A DNA stretch of 47,168 nucleotides from Mycobacterium arosiense ATCC BAA-1401 = DSM 45069 (GTDB lineage: Bacteria > Actinomycetota > Actinomycetes > Mycobacteriales > Mycobacteriaceae). Shown here piece after piece: positions 39,268-47,168 of the stretch. The position numbers and the translations under genes are program-made. The notes below the pieces were generated by a model. It was not told where the DNA came from. It ran no database searches and was given only the letters and a program-made list of their open reading frames with translations. The stretch spans positions 1 to 47,168 of the forward strand of contig NZ_MVHG01000032.1 in the NCBI RefSeq assembly GCF_002086125.1, read 5' to 3'. Position 1 is the first letter of the stretch. The number at the start of each line of letters is the position of its first letter.

Positions 39268-40662
39268 TTAAGCATCGGCGGGTATGACCTTCGACTTGTC
39301 GCCCTTCTTCAGGTGCACCGCATGGATGCCCGGCTTCTTGGCCAGCTGCTCGAGCAGCGCGTCGAGGTTTTCTTGATCGACGTTGTGGTGCTGCACGGTT
39401 TCGGGCTTCTCCGAGATTTGTGCGACAAGGCGTTTCAGCTGTTCCGGTGATTGCTTGTCTTTGAGGTCCTTGATGGCAGTCATCCGGTTGCGCACACCGG
39501 CACGCGCCACCGTGGGTCCACCGGAGCCGACGGCGCTACCGAGCATCCCGGCCAGCCCCATCGAACTGAACAGGCTCCCCTGACCCAGCGCGGCCGCGGG
39601 CACGGCCTCGGTTCCGGCCGCCGACAGGGCGGCGGCAACGGTTCTGACGGTCGGGGTGGAGGTGGCCCAGCTCGGCGGGATGGACAGCTTTCCGACCAGG
39701 GTGCCGGCGTTGCCCATGCCGGCGATCGGGGTGATCGAGCTGTACAGGGTGCCGCGACCGAAGCCCAAGGCCCCCAGACCGGCGCCCAGGGCGTCTTTGG
39801 GCAGCGCCCCGTAAGCGATGGGCGGGGCGAACTTGAGCCACTGGGACAACGGGAAGTTGATTAGCAAGCCAATGTCGTTGAACGACGTGGTCAGCCCCAG
39901 CGGCACCTTCACGGCGTTGTACATGCCGGTGTAAAAGCTGGCCCCGCCCGGCACGGTGTTGAACAGATCCGTCATGAAAGTTTGGTAGAGATAGGCCAGG
40001 TTCGCCGGGACGGAGAAGGCACCGCTGTAGGGCAGGGTGGTGGTTGCCGCCGACGCCGCGGTGCTGGCGACGTTGGCGGCCGGGGTGCCGGCCGCCGAAC
40101 TCACCGCGGCCGCCTGCGTCGGCTCGGCGGCCTCATTGGTGGTCTTGGGGGCCGGGCTGAATTCCTTCAGGCTGTTGGCTGCGGTTGCCGACGAGGCGAA
40201 GTAGGTGTCCATCGCCGTTGCGTCCTGCGCCCAAAACTCGCTGTACTGAGCCTCATTCGCGGCGATTGCCGCCGTATTCTGCCCGAACAGGTTGGTCGCC
40301 ACCAATTGTGCGAGCAGGGTTCGGTTTTCCGCGATCACCGCCGGCGGCACGTGTGCGGCGAAAGCCGTCTCGTAGGCCGCGGCGGCCTCGGTGGCCTGGG
40401 TCGCGGCTTGTGCGGCCTGGGCTGCGGTTTGCTGCATCCAGGCTACGTACGGGGCCGCGGCGCTCGCCATCGCCAGCGATGATGGTCCCAGCCAAGGCCC
40501 CGCCGTCAGGCTGGAGAGCACCGACGAGTACGACGTTGCGGTGGACTGCAATTCGGTGGCCAGGTTCTGCCAGGCCGTCGCCGCGGCCGCTAACGACCCC
40601 GCACCCGGACCGCTGTACATCCGGCCCGAATTGAACTCCGGCGGAAAGGCTCCGTAAAACAT
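39268..40662 (-). CDS. PPE protein with Lys-rich C-terminal tail
   Basis: A 464-residue PPE protein. The PPE domain (residues 1-180) has GAFPPEFNSGRMYSGPGAGS and the helical hairpin turn AGPWLGPSS (the WxG site). The C-terminal half has the SVP-type motif GKLSIPPSW. It ends in an unusual charged segment (LKDKQSPEQLKRLVAQISEK, then LKKGDKSKVIPADA) after the normal domain. PPE proteins are exported by ESX systems with a PE partner, but no PE gene is near. I cannot say which of the PPE31-33 group it matches. The ATG opens the standard N-terminus. Confidence 0.88.
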   Translation of the reverse strand: MFYGAFPPEFNSGRMYSGPGAGSLAAAATAWQNLATELQSTATSYSSVLSSLTAGPWLGPSSLAMASAAAPYVAWMQQTAAQAAQAATQATEAAAAYETAFAAHVPPAVIAENRTLLAQLVATNLFGQNTAAIAANEAQYSEFWAQDATAMDTYFASSATAANSLKEFSPAPKTTNEAAEPTQAAAVSSAAGTPAANVASTAASAATTTLPYSGAFSVPANLAYLYQTFMTDLFNTVPGGASFYTGMYNAVKVPLGLTTSFNDIGLLINFPLSQWLKFAPPIAYGALPKDALGAGLGALGFGRGTLYSSITPIAGMGNAGTLVGKLSIPPSWATSTPTVRTVAAALSAAGTEAVPAAALGQGSLFSSMGLAGMLGSAVGSGGPTVARAGVRNRMTAIKDLKDKQSPEQLKRLVAQISEKPETVQHHNVDQENLDALLEQLAKKPGIHAVHLKKGDKSKVIPADA

Positions 40663-40729
40663 CTCTCGTACTCCTACCTTCGCGTCCGGGCGGTCGTTAT
40701 GCAGCTGCCATACGATTCGGTCATCGCGC

Positions 40730-41992
40730 TCACTCCTCGACGCACGGGATCACGATGATGGTGGCCGCGGCCGGATCCGCCTCGGTGGCAACGCCGCCCA
40801 GCGAACCCGCCGCCGAGGCGGCGCCGCCGGCGGGGTGGGTTGCGGCTGCCGCGACGGCGCGTCCGGCCAAGCTGGACAGCGCCATCTGGCTGAACACGCC
40901 CTCTTCGCCGGCCATCGCGGCCGGTGCCGCGGCCATGTTGGTCGGCAGCACCTGGGCGATGGTTCGGATCGCCGGGGCGGCCTCGGTCCAGCCCTGCGGC
41001 ACCGACATGCGGCCCACCAGCGCGGCTTTGCCCATCGACCCCGATACCTGCCCCGCCCCGACCGCGGAGCTGAGCATGGGCTTGACTGCGTTGGCGCCAC
41101 TGGTCAGCGGCGCCAACGCCCCGGTAATCGCCTTGGGCCCAGCCAGATACGCGGCCGCGCCCTGCCCGTTCTGCCCCCAGGCGTAGGCCTGGCCGAACGA
41201 CAGGAACGGACCGCCGGGGATGGTGCTCCAGGACTGCGGCGAGTACACGCCGGTCAGTACCGACCAGAACTCGTTCCAGTTGGTGATGAAACTCGACGTG
41301 GTCAGTCCCGTCGACGATGTGGTCGTCCCCGCGCCGGCATTGGTGACCGCTTGGGCCGCGGGCTGCATCGTGCTGCTCAGTTGCGCAAGGTGGCTAGCGG
41401 TGTTCGAGCTCCCCTGCCCGGCGCTCTGGGCCACCGCGGCCGCCTGCGTGGGAGCGGCCGAGTCGTTGGTGGTTCGTGGCGGCTCGGCGAACGGGGTCAG
41501 CTGAGCGGCGCTCGCAGAGGTCGCCGCGTAGGTGTACATCGCGGCGGCGTCCTGCGCCCACATCTCCATGTAGTGGGCTTCGGTGGCGGCGATCGCCGGG
41601 GTGTTCTGGCCGAGGATGTTGGTCGCGATCAACGTCGCGAGCAGCGAGCGGTTGGCGGCGATCACCGACGGCGGAACCGTCGCCGCGAAGGCGGCCTCGT
41701 AGGCCCCGGCCGCGAGTTTGGCCTGGGCGCCCGCCTGTTCGGCTTGCGCGCTGGTGGCATGAATCCAGGCCACGTAGGGTGCGGCGGCCGCCGCCATAAC
41801 GATGGAGGACGGGCCCGTCCACGGCCCCGTGGCAAGAGTCTCGACGGTCGACTGGTACGAGGCCCCAGCGCTTTGCAGCTCCGCGGCCAATTCGTCCCAC
41901 GCCGCCGCAGCGGCCAGCAGCGGCCCCGATCCCGCACCGACATACATCCGCCCCGAGTTGTATTCCGGCGGATAAGCCCCGAAATCCAACAT
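40730..41992 (-). CDS. PPE protein of the PPE31-33 group
   Basis: A 420-residue PPE-SVP protein. [22 protein letters not shown] begins the domain, TGPWTGPSS is the WxG site, and [14 protein letters not shown] is the SVP motif. The C-terminal [10 protein letters not shown] resembles the ends of the Rv1809 type. GGAGG (plus-strand 41998-42002) lies seven bases before the ATG at 41992. It is followed 67 bp downstream by the second PPE gene. It is presumably an ESX-5 substrate, given the adjacent locus. A PE partner gene is missing. Confidence 0.9.
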   Translation of the reverse strand: MLDFGAYPPEYNSGRMYVGAGSGPLLAAAAAWDELAAELQSAGASYQSTVETLATGPWTGPSSIVMAAAAAPYVAWIHATSAQAEQAGAQAKLAAGAYEAAFAATVPPSVIAANRSLLATLIATNILGQNTPAIAATEAHYMEMWAQDAAAMYTYAATSASAAQLTPFAEPPRTTNDSAAPTQAAAVAQSAGQGSSNTASHLAQLSSTMQPAAQAVTNAGAGTTTSSTGLTTSSFITNWNEFWSVLTGVYSPQSWSTIPGGPFLSFGQAYAWGQNGQGAAAYLAGPKAITGALAPLTSGANAVKPMLSSAVGAGQVSGSMGKAALVGRMSVPQGWTEAAPAIRTIAQVLPTNMAAAPAAMAGEEGVFSQMALSSLAGRAVAAAATHPAGGAASAAGSLGGVATEADPAAATIIVIPCVEE

Positions 41993-42225
41993 TAAAACCT
42001 CCGGTCCCTCCTGTGGCGGCCATGGTAAGCACGCAGCATCGGCCTCAACATCGAGTAACTCGCAGCTCTAAGAGAATTCATCGAATCTGCTACCGAATAC
42101 ATGTGCGGATTTCATGTGTTGCAGACAGCAAAGCTATACCGTTCCTAACTGTAGATCGGCGCCTGCTAATGCACCGACAATGATGCCCATCGCATATTTC
42201 GGTGGGCGTTCCCGACACGTAAACC

Positions 42226-42240
42226 TTTGTAAAATACAAA
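42226..42240. promoter_or_regulatory. AT-rich palindrome
   Basis: TTTGTA-AAA-TACAAA is a perfect 6-bp inverted repeat in the AT-rich core of the PPE-eccA5 spacer, about 235 bp upstream of the PPE start codon. It has the form of an operator or nucleoid-protein site. No regulator can be assigned. Confidence 0.4.
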
Positions 42241-42333
42241 TATCGCGCGCCTCGGGGACGTGTGAGAGACGGCAGTCACGACCATTAGATTAGTGGCGCA
42301 TATCACCCGTTGACGGTAATTGCGGGCAGCATT

Positions 42334-42351
42334 CGACGCCGAATCGCGTCG
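42334..42351. repeat. GC-type inverted repeat
   Basis: CGACGC-CGAATC-GCGTCG is a perfect 6-bp inverted repeat with a 6-bp centre in the same spacer; flanking ATT and ATT bases extend it partly. It could form a small hairpin. Confidence 0.35.
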
Positions 42352-43103
42352 ATTCTTGCGCTAATCCTTAAAAGTCTGCCGGTGGCAATTTCGTACTGAG
42401 GTTCTCGCGTCCCGCGGATAATCCGGCCGCCATTTCTCGCGGCGCGCAATCGAAAATTCCCGACACCTCCATATCATTGGGCACTACCAAATCGGTCGTC
42501 AACCTCAGAGGCCACGGGACCGCATTTCACCCGCGGCCCTATCCGTGATTTTTATTGCACTGCTTGCATTGCGAAGAAAGGCAATGAAGCCAACGAAGCG
42601 ACTGCGCTGTCGTGTTCTGTCTGCTTACCAGTCGACCCCGAGCTCAGGACCCGACCTGCAGTGAACTACTGGCACTCGACCAATTTCGCATCGCCCGCAG
42701 GCCGGCGGCCGGGCGCCGATCACGGCGCCATGAGCGTTTCCTTCGCCGGGCAAGTGGTTGGTTTTCACAACGTTCCCCTGAGGTCCACATACACGAGTAG
42801 ACGCGGTTACTCTGCAGTCACACTGATTAGCTACTGGCAGTTTCCTGTGGAGCGAGCGCACCGAGCTCACAACGGGTTCTAACACGGTGTGAGCCTTTTG
42901 CGCCGCGATGCAAATCCGTTGCTGGGACGGCAGAATTTGCCGTACCTCGGGCGGGCAATAGCGCCGGGCGCCCTTCTGATTGCGTCCGGATTGACCGGCG
43001 GCCGGCGCGGACGCGCTTCCAAGCGCGCAACGCATGCAGCGGGGCGGCGAGCTCTTCGTCGCGGGCATGGCGCCCGGCTAGTCCGGGCCGGGCACGGCGT
43101 TGG

Positions 43104-44936
43104 CTAGTCCGACTTCTTTTCGGCGACCGCGGCGCTGAGGCCCTCGGCGAGATCCTCTTGCGTAAGTTCCTTGAACCGGAGCAACTGGCGTTCGCTGAAT
43201 TCCGTGACATCGCTGGCCAGCACCGCGTCCAGGTCCTCGTCGTCCAGACGGAAACTGCGGTGGTCGCGGGCCTTTTCCACCACGTTGCGCACGAAGCCGG
43301 CATTGCCCAGGGTATCGATGCCGCGGATCAGGTCCCCGTCTTCGGAGTAGCTCTCGTCAAGATAAAACCTGGTGTACGAAGGCAATAGCGATTGGGCCGC
43401 TTCCTCGGTGATGACGTCTTCGTTCTCCTGGCCCATCAACCGGGTGAGCGCGACCAGCTCGTCCGGGGTGTAGCTGAAGAACTCGATGACGGTCGAAAAG
43501 CGGCGCCGCAGCCCCTGATTCACGTCGAGCATCTTTTCCATGGCCTTGGCGTAACCCGCACCGAACACCACGAGATCGTCGCGATGGTTCTCCATGTACA
43601 ACAGCAGCGTGTTGATGATCGCGTTGCCGTACGGGTCACCCTGCTGGTAGCCCTTCTCGTGCAGGGTGTGCATCTCATCGAAGAAGACGGCACCACCTAG
43701 GGCGCCCTCGAGCATCTCCTCGGTGTTCTTCTCCGCGTCGGCCATATACCGCCCCAGCAGCTTGGTGCGGCTGGTTTCCACCACCACGGGTTTGCGCAGC
43801 ACGGTCAACCCGCACAGCTGCTTGCTGAAAGCCCTTGCCACGGAAGTCTTTCCGGTGCCGGGCGGACCGAGCAACAGCGTATGGCGCGAGGCTACCGGTA
43901 CGGGAAGGCCCATCTTGGCGCGCGCCAGGTTCACCTTGGTCGTCGATTTGATCAGCTTGATCTCGCGCTTCGCGCGTTCCATGCCCAGCATGGCGTTCAG
44001 CTCGGCGTCGCCTTCGGCCAGATATTTCGCCGCCTCTTCAGCGTGGCGAGCGGCCTCGGTCTCGGCCCGGGTCGGCGCGCTGTCCTGGTCCCACGGGTCG
44101 GTGCGGGCCTCGATCGTTTCCGGGTCGGTCAGCACCAGTCGATAGTTGGGGTTGTCGAGCGCCTCGCGGGCCGGCGTGAACTTCGGATCCCGTGAGTACA
44201 CCCGCCGCAGCAGCTCGACGGCTTCGTCCTCGCGGCCCAGGTGCCGCAGGCACATGCCCTGGGTGTATAACGCGATGTTGGCCGCGCCCGGTACCCGCTC
44301 GCCTTCGATGGCGTCCTGACCGCGGCGTAGGGCCTCCTCGAACACACCCAGCGAAGCCAGCGCTGTGGTGGCCATCGCGGCACCCGCGGCCTTCAGTTCG
44401 GGCTGCCGCCAGCTCTTGCCCTCGGCGAACTGGTTGAGCACATCCGGCCACCGAGCGGTGCGGAAGTACAGCACGCCGCGCACGTAGCTGATCAGTTCCT
44501 CGTCGACGGGATGGCGGGGCTCGACGCTGTCGAGTAGTTTCGCGGCTTCCTCGTAGCGTTTCGCCTCGGCCAGGACCGCGGCGTAGGCGCACGCCAATGT
44601 CTCCACGCTGGTCACCGCCAGCCGCAGGAACAACCCGTCGGAAACCTCGGGACGGAACTGCAACTCCGTGACCCCGAGCCGGCGAGTCTCCCAACCGAAC
44701 GTCCGGATCGACGACCACGCACCGGAGAGCACATCAATGTTCTGCTCCCCCACCATGATTCGCGCCAGCCACGCGTCGCACATCCCCGGATCCAGGTTGG
44801 TCGCGGTGGCAAACATCTGCGCGGCAACCTGCGGATTGTGGCTGGGCTGCAGCCCGTTGACCGAGACGCCGGAGGCCAACAGGCCGGCGACCATCGCATT
44901 GCGGGCGCCTTCAGCGGTTGCTTGCGGCCTCGTCAT
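43104..44936 (-). CDS. eccA5: ESX-5 AAA+ ATPase EccA5
   Basis: A 610-residue cytosolic chaperone ATPase. TPR-like helical repeats fill the first about 290 residues. The AAA+ module follows, with Walker [15 protein letters not shown], Walker [12 protein letters not shown], sensor region [19 protein letters not shown], and a C-terminal lid. EccA proteins bind PE/PPE and EspG-type cargo before secretion. The ATG overlaps the eccE5 stop (ATGA), so translation is coupled. The length equals that of the H37Rv protein. The PPE genes lie beyond a 1.1-kb gap. Confidence 0.93.
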   Translation of the reverse strand: MTRPQATAEGARNAMVAGLLASGVSVNGLQPSHNPQVAAQMFATATNLDPGMCDAWLARIMVGEQNIDVLSGAWSSIRTFGWETRRLGVTELQFRPEVSDGLFLRLAVTSVETLACAYAAVLAEAKRYEEAAKLLDSVEPRHPVDEELISYVRGVLYFRTARWPDVLNQFAEGKSWRQPELKAAGAAMATTALASLGVFEEALRRGQDAIEGERVPGAANIALYTQGMCLRHLGREDEAVELLRRVYSRDPKFTPAREALDNPNYRLVLTDPETIEARTDPWDQDSAPTRAETEAARHAEEAAKYLAEGDAELNAMLGMERAKREIKLIKSTTKVNLARAKMGLPVPVASRHTLLLGPPGTGKTSVARAFSKQLCGLTVLRKPVVVETSRTKLLGRYMADAEKNTEEMLEGALGGAVFFDEMHTLHEKGYQQGDPYGNAIINTLLLYMENHRDDLVVFGAGYAKAMEKMLDVNQGLRRRFSTVIEFFSYTPDELVALTRLMGQENEDVITEEAAQSLLPSYTRFYLDESYSEDGDLIRGIDTLGNAGFVRNVVEKARDHRSFRLDDEDLDAVLASDVTEFSERQLLRFKELTQEDLAEGLSAAVAEKKSD

Positions 44937-46141
44937 TGCGCTACAGGTACGCCCGCCGAGCTCCCTCGCAGCTGGCCGACGGATAACGCAAGGTCTTCAT
45001 CGTCGGCGCGCAGTGGACGACTCGGCACGACGAGCAGGGGGCGCGCCGTGGGGGCGGGCAGACTGGCTCGCAGCGCGGCCAGCTGACGTCCGGTGAGACG
45101 GTTGAGCCCCGACGAGACGTTTCTGCGCAGCCGTTTCTCGGTGTGATACCGAACCCAGGCCGATACCTGCGGCCGGCCGCCGCGCGAGGTGAGCCGGATG
45201 GTCAGCACGGTGGCGGAGGTCTCGTCGTCCCACAGCTCGTCCAGCTTGTCGGTGGTGATGTCGGACGGCGACAACCACAGGCTGGTGACGAAACCGTTGA
45301 AGTGCTTGAGGCGGCGCCATCCAGGACGGCTCCAGGTGGGTTCCAGATCGGCCAGCACCGCGCGGTCGACTTCGGCAAGCTCCCCCGCCGTCAACGGCCG
45401 GGCCGCGCAGGTCAGCCCGTCGAGATCCTGGGCGAGCCGCTCGGTGGCCGCCACCAGGGTGGACGCCAGCGAATCGCGCGCGGCCACGGCGGCGACGTTG
45501 CGCTGCGGATTCATCCGCAACACCAGCCAGGTGCGGCGAACGTACGACGTGGGCTGATCGTTGGCCACGTCCCACTCTTCGGGTCCCCAGTCGTCCAGCT
45601 TGGACAACTCGGCGGCTCTGGCTTCCGGGCCACCGCGGCGGACCTTCACCGACACGATGTCGATGTGGTCGAGGTGGATGTCGAACTGGCGCAGGCCGGA
45701 CGCGACCGCCGACACCAGCAGGGTGGGGGACGAACCGCGGTGACGATGACGCGCGCGCGACTCGTCGTCGCCGCCGTTGATCGCGATCACCGTGACCAAC
45801 TGGCCTTCGTGTTGCCGCACGCCGACCTTGTCGCGCCCGTATTTGCGTTGGTAATCAAGCGCCGGGGTGCAGCCGGCGGACAGCGCGGAGCCCGGGTCTG
45901 CGGACCAGTCCCACAGCCATGTGGCCAACCCCGATATCACCGTCAGCCCGTGATAGGTGACCAGCGACAGCAGCGCCACCAGCACGGCCAGGCCGACACC
46001 CACCCAGAACGCGATGCGATACGTGCCCTGCCATGACTCGGGGCAATGGCTGGCCACCACCATGATCACCACGTCGACCAAGAACACCGCGGTCAACCGC
46101 GGCCACGTCAACGACAAGCCAAACCTGCGCTGAGCCTTCAT
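44933..46141 (-). CDS. eccE5: ESX-5 membrane component EccE5
   Basis: A 402-residue core component of the ESX-5 membrane complex. Two membrane helices near the N-terminus (about 12-35, [18 protein letters not shown], and 40-62, [23 protein letters not shown]) are followed by a large periplasmic domain ([56 protein letters not shown]). EccE sits at the rim of the EccB-C-D-E pore. It starts 19 bp after the mycP5 stop and its own stop overlaps the eccA5 ATG. Confidence 0.92.
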   Translation of the reverse strand: MKAQRRFGLSLTWPRLTAVFLVDVVIMVVASHCPESWQGTYRIAFWVGVGLAVLVALLSLVTYHGLTVISGLATWLWDWSADPGSALSAGCTPALDYQRKYGRDKVGVRQHEGQLVTVIAINGGDDESRARHRHRGSSPTLLVSAVASGLRQFDIHLDHIDIVSVKVRRGGPEARAAELSKLDDWGPEEWDVANDQPTSYVRRTWLVLRMNPQRNVAAVAARDSLASTLVAATERLAQDLDGLTCAARPLTAGELAEVDRAVLADLEPTWSRPGWRRLKHFNGFVTSLWLSPSDITTDKLDELWDDETSATVLTIRLTSRGGRPQVSAWVRYHTEKRLRRNVSSGLNRLTGRQLAALRASLPAPTARPLLVVPSRPLRADDEDLALSVGQLRGSSAGVPVAQ

Positions 46142-46160
46142 GAGTGTTGCTGCTCCGCCC

Positions 46161-47168
46161 CTATTGCTGTTTCCGCGATCGCTTCATCAGCATCGCCGTA
46201 CCGAACACGCCGCCACCGATGAGTAGCGCCCCCAGCAAGCCGCCGGCGGCCACCCACACTGGCACCATATCCCGGTGCGGCACGGGTTTGGGAATGTTCA
46301 GCGGTGCCGACAGTTGCTGCGGCGGTTTGACCGGCCCATCGGGCACGTCCCAGGTCAGGGCCGCCACCGGGTCGACGACGCCGTGACCGACCTGGTTATC
46401 CACGCCCCGCGCCGGGGCGCGGGCGGTGCGCGTCAATCGATTGATGACCTGATACGCCGATAGCTGCGGGAACTTCGCCCGAACGAGCGCCGCGACCCCG
46501 GAAACGATCGCCGCCGAGAAGCTGGTGCCGGACGGGACCAGCAGCGTGTTGTCGGGCCCATCGATCGCGTTGATCAGGCCGTCGTCCCGGGGTGACAGAC
46601 CGACGACATCCGTTCCCGGTGCGGCTATCCCGACCCACGGGCCGGCCACGCTCGTCGACGCTTGGCCCTGATTACCCTGGCTGAGCGGGCGTCCGTCGTT
46701 GTCCACGGCGCCGACCGTCAGGACGTAGTCGCTGAACCAGGACGGCGTCACGACCGTGGTGACCGCACTCCAGTTGCGAGGATCGTTGGGCTGCAACGGA
46801 TCATGGGGCGGGTTCTGCTTGCAGTCCTTCTTGCTGGTGTCGCCCGCGGCGGCCACGATCACGGCGTTCTTGTCGACGGCCGCGTAACGCACCGCCGCGC
46901 CCAGCGAGCGCTGGTCGATGATGTTGCGCGCGCTCATGCAGGTCACATCGGAGATGTTGATGACCTGGGCCCCCATGTTGGCGGCATGCACGATCGCCCG
47001 AGCCATCGTCTGGACGCTGTCGATTTTCGCCGAGGTCTGCGGATCCTCGTCACCGGTGTAGGCATCCTTGAGGCCGAAGGCCTGGCTGGACTGCCGGATC
47101 GCGATGATGTCGACGTCCGGGGCCACCCCGCTGAACGCGTCCGGTCCCGCCTTGGGGGCCGGGGGTGG
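46161..47168 (-). CDS. mycP5: ESX-5 mycosin protease MycP5, 5' part missing
   Basis: The C-terminal 335 residues of a subtilisin-like mycosin; the gene runs off the right edge, with codons in frame to base 47168 ([18 protein letters not shown]). The catalytic serine is in [15 protein letters not shown], and ASN-region residues in [16 protein letters not shown]-terminal membrane anchor ([22 protein letters not shown]) with basic KRSRKQQ tail holds it in the membrane. The Asp and His of the triad lie beyond the window. Mycosins stabilise the ESX membrane complex and cleave some substrates. Confidence 0.93.
   Translation of the reverse strand, partial: PPPAPKAGPDAFSGVAPDVDIIAIRQSSQAFGLKDAYTGDEDPQTSAKIDSVQTMARAIVHAANMGAQVINISDVTCMSARNIIDQRSLGAAVRYAAVDKNAVIVAAAGDTSKKDCKQNPPHDPLQPNDPRNWSAVTTVVTPSWFSDYVLTVGAVDNDGRPLSQGNQGQASTSVAGPWVGIAAPGTDVVGLSPRDDGLINAIDGPDNTLLVPSGTSFSAAIVSGVAALVRAKFPQLSAYQVINRLTRTARAPARGVDNQVGHGVVDPVAALTWDVPDGPVKPPQQLSAPLNIPKPVPHRDMVPVWVAAGGLLGALLIGGGVFGTAMLMKRSRKQQ

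Larger units (their letters stand above)
41993..43103. other. 1.1-kb low-coding region in the ESX-5 locus
   Basis: No convincing gene is found here. From about 42033 to 42611 no frame of 60 codons is open on either strand and the base composition is visibly AT-richer than anywhere else in the window. From 42612 to 43103 only arginine/cysteine-rich frames without known domains occur. Two palindromes (42226, 42334) stand out. A 10-bp direct repeat GGCTAGTCCG (43076 and 43102) brackets the end of eccA5. H37Rv carries several PE/PPE genes and lppT in this interval. Confidence 0.75.

Noticed and set aside
42612..42800. Short plus-strand frames and a 26-codon ATG frame near 42583 with a GAAAGG site
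   Set aside because: Too short and without family features; the ribosome-site match may be chance, so no gene is called.
42625..43068. 147-codon minus-strand frame upstream of the PPE genes
   Set aside because: Arg/Cys-rich with no domain or ribosome site; kept only as part of the low-coding region.

Overview
The window is chromosomal DNA of a slow-growing Mycobacterium. The evidence is high-GC mycobacterial codon use, a mycP5-eccE5-eccA5 segment of the ESX-5 secretion locus, PPE proteins, mycobactin genes with IdeR-type iron boxes, GarA, SecA2 and a BacA-type importer. Gene order largely follows the M. tuberculosis Rv1847 to Rv1796 segment, read in reverse. Several blocks that lie between these genes in H37Rv are missing (the PE_PGRS genes, vapBC13, the lipZ region, Rv1812c-1813c and most ESX-5 PE/PPE genes), so a nontuberculous species, perhaps near the M. 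avium complex, fits better than M. tuberculosis. The species is inferred from memory of H37Rv gene order, not measured.

Left part (1-16370): a PaaI-like thioesterase; a BlaI repressor with an M56 membrane peptidase; gnd1 and guaB1; then the second mycobactin locus mbtL-mbtM-mbtN facing mbtK, with an iron box at each outer edge; two CNNM/CBS membrane proteins, the first preceded by a possible 43-residue leader ORF; glcB; and a large envelope protein with a von Willebrand-like C-terminus.

Middle (16390-30216, all minus strand): gcvB behind a glycine riboswitch whose second aptamer looks degenerate; two MerR-type regulators; a DUF151 protein; garA; gcvH; a DUF881/small basic protein/DUF881/pgsA2 cluster; secA2; ilvG. 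Two related 62-bp intergenic hairpins, both with 12-nt arms and 38-nt loops, lie 14 and 16 nt beyond the stop codons of ilvG and of the distal MerR gene. A 58-bp tandem repeat lies beside the DUF151 gene.

Right part (30311-47168): bacA; a translationally coupled VOC-protein/flavoprotein pair; a TetR regulator divergent from a Ddn-like F420 enzyme, with two matching operator-like palindromes between them; a secreted trypsin-like protease; a sterol-desaturase-like enzyme; mgtC; two tandem DUF732 secreted proteins; two PPE genes without PE partners; a 1.1-kb stretch with little coding potential; and eccA5, eccE5 and a 5'-truncated mycP5.

The most interesting signals are the paired 62-bp hairpins, the TetR/Ddn/VOC/flavoprotein module with its duplicated operator, the third iron-box-like site between the thioesterase and blaI, the ghost-aptamer riboswitch and the low-coding gap in the ESX-5 locus.
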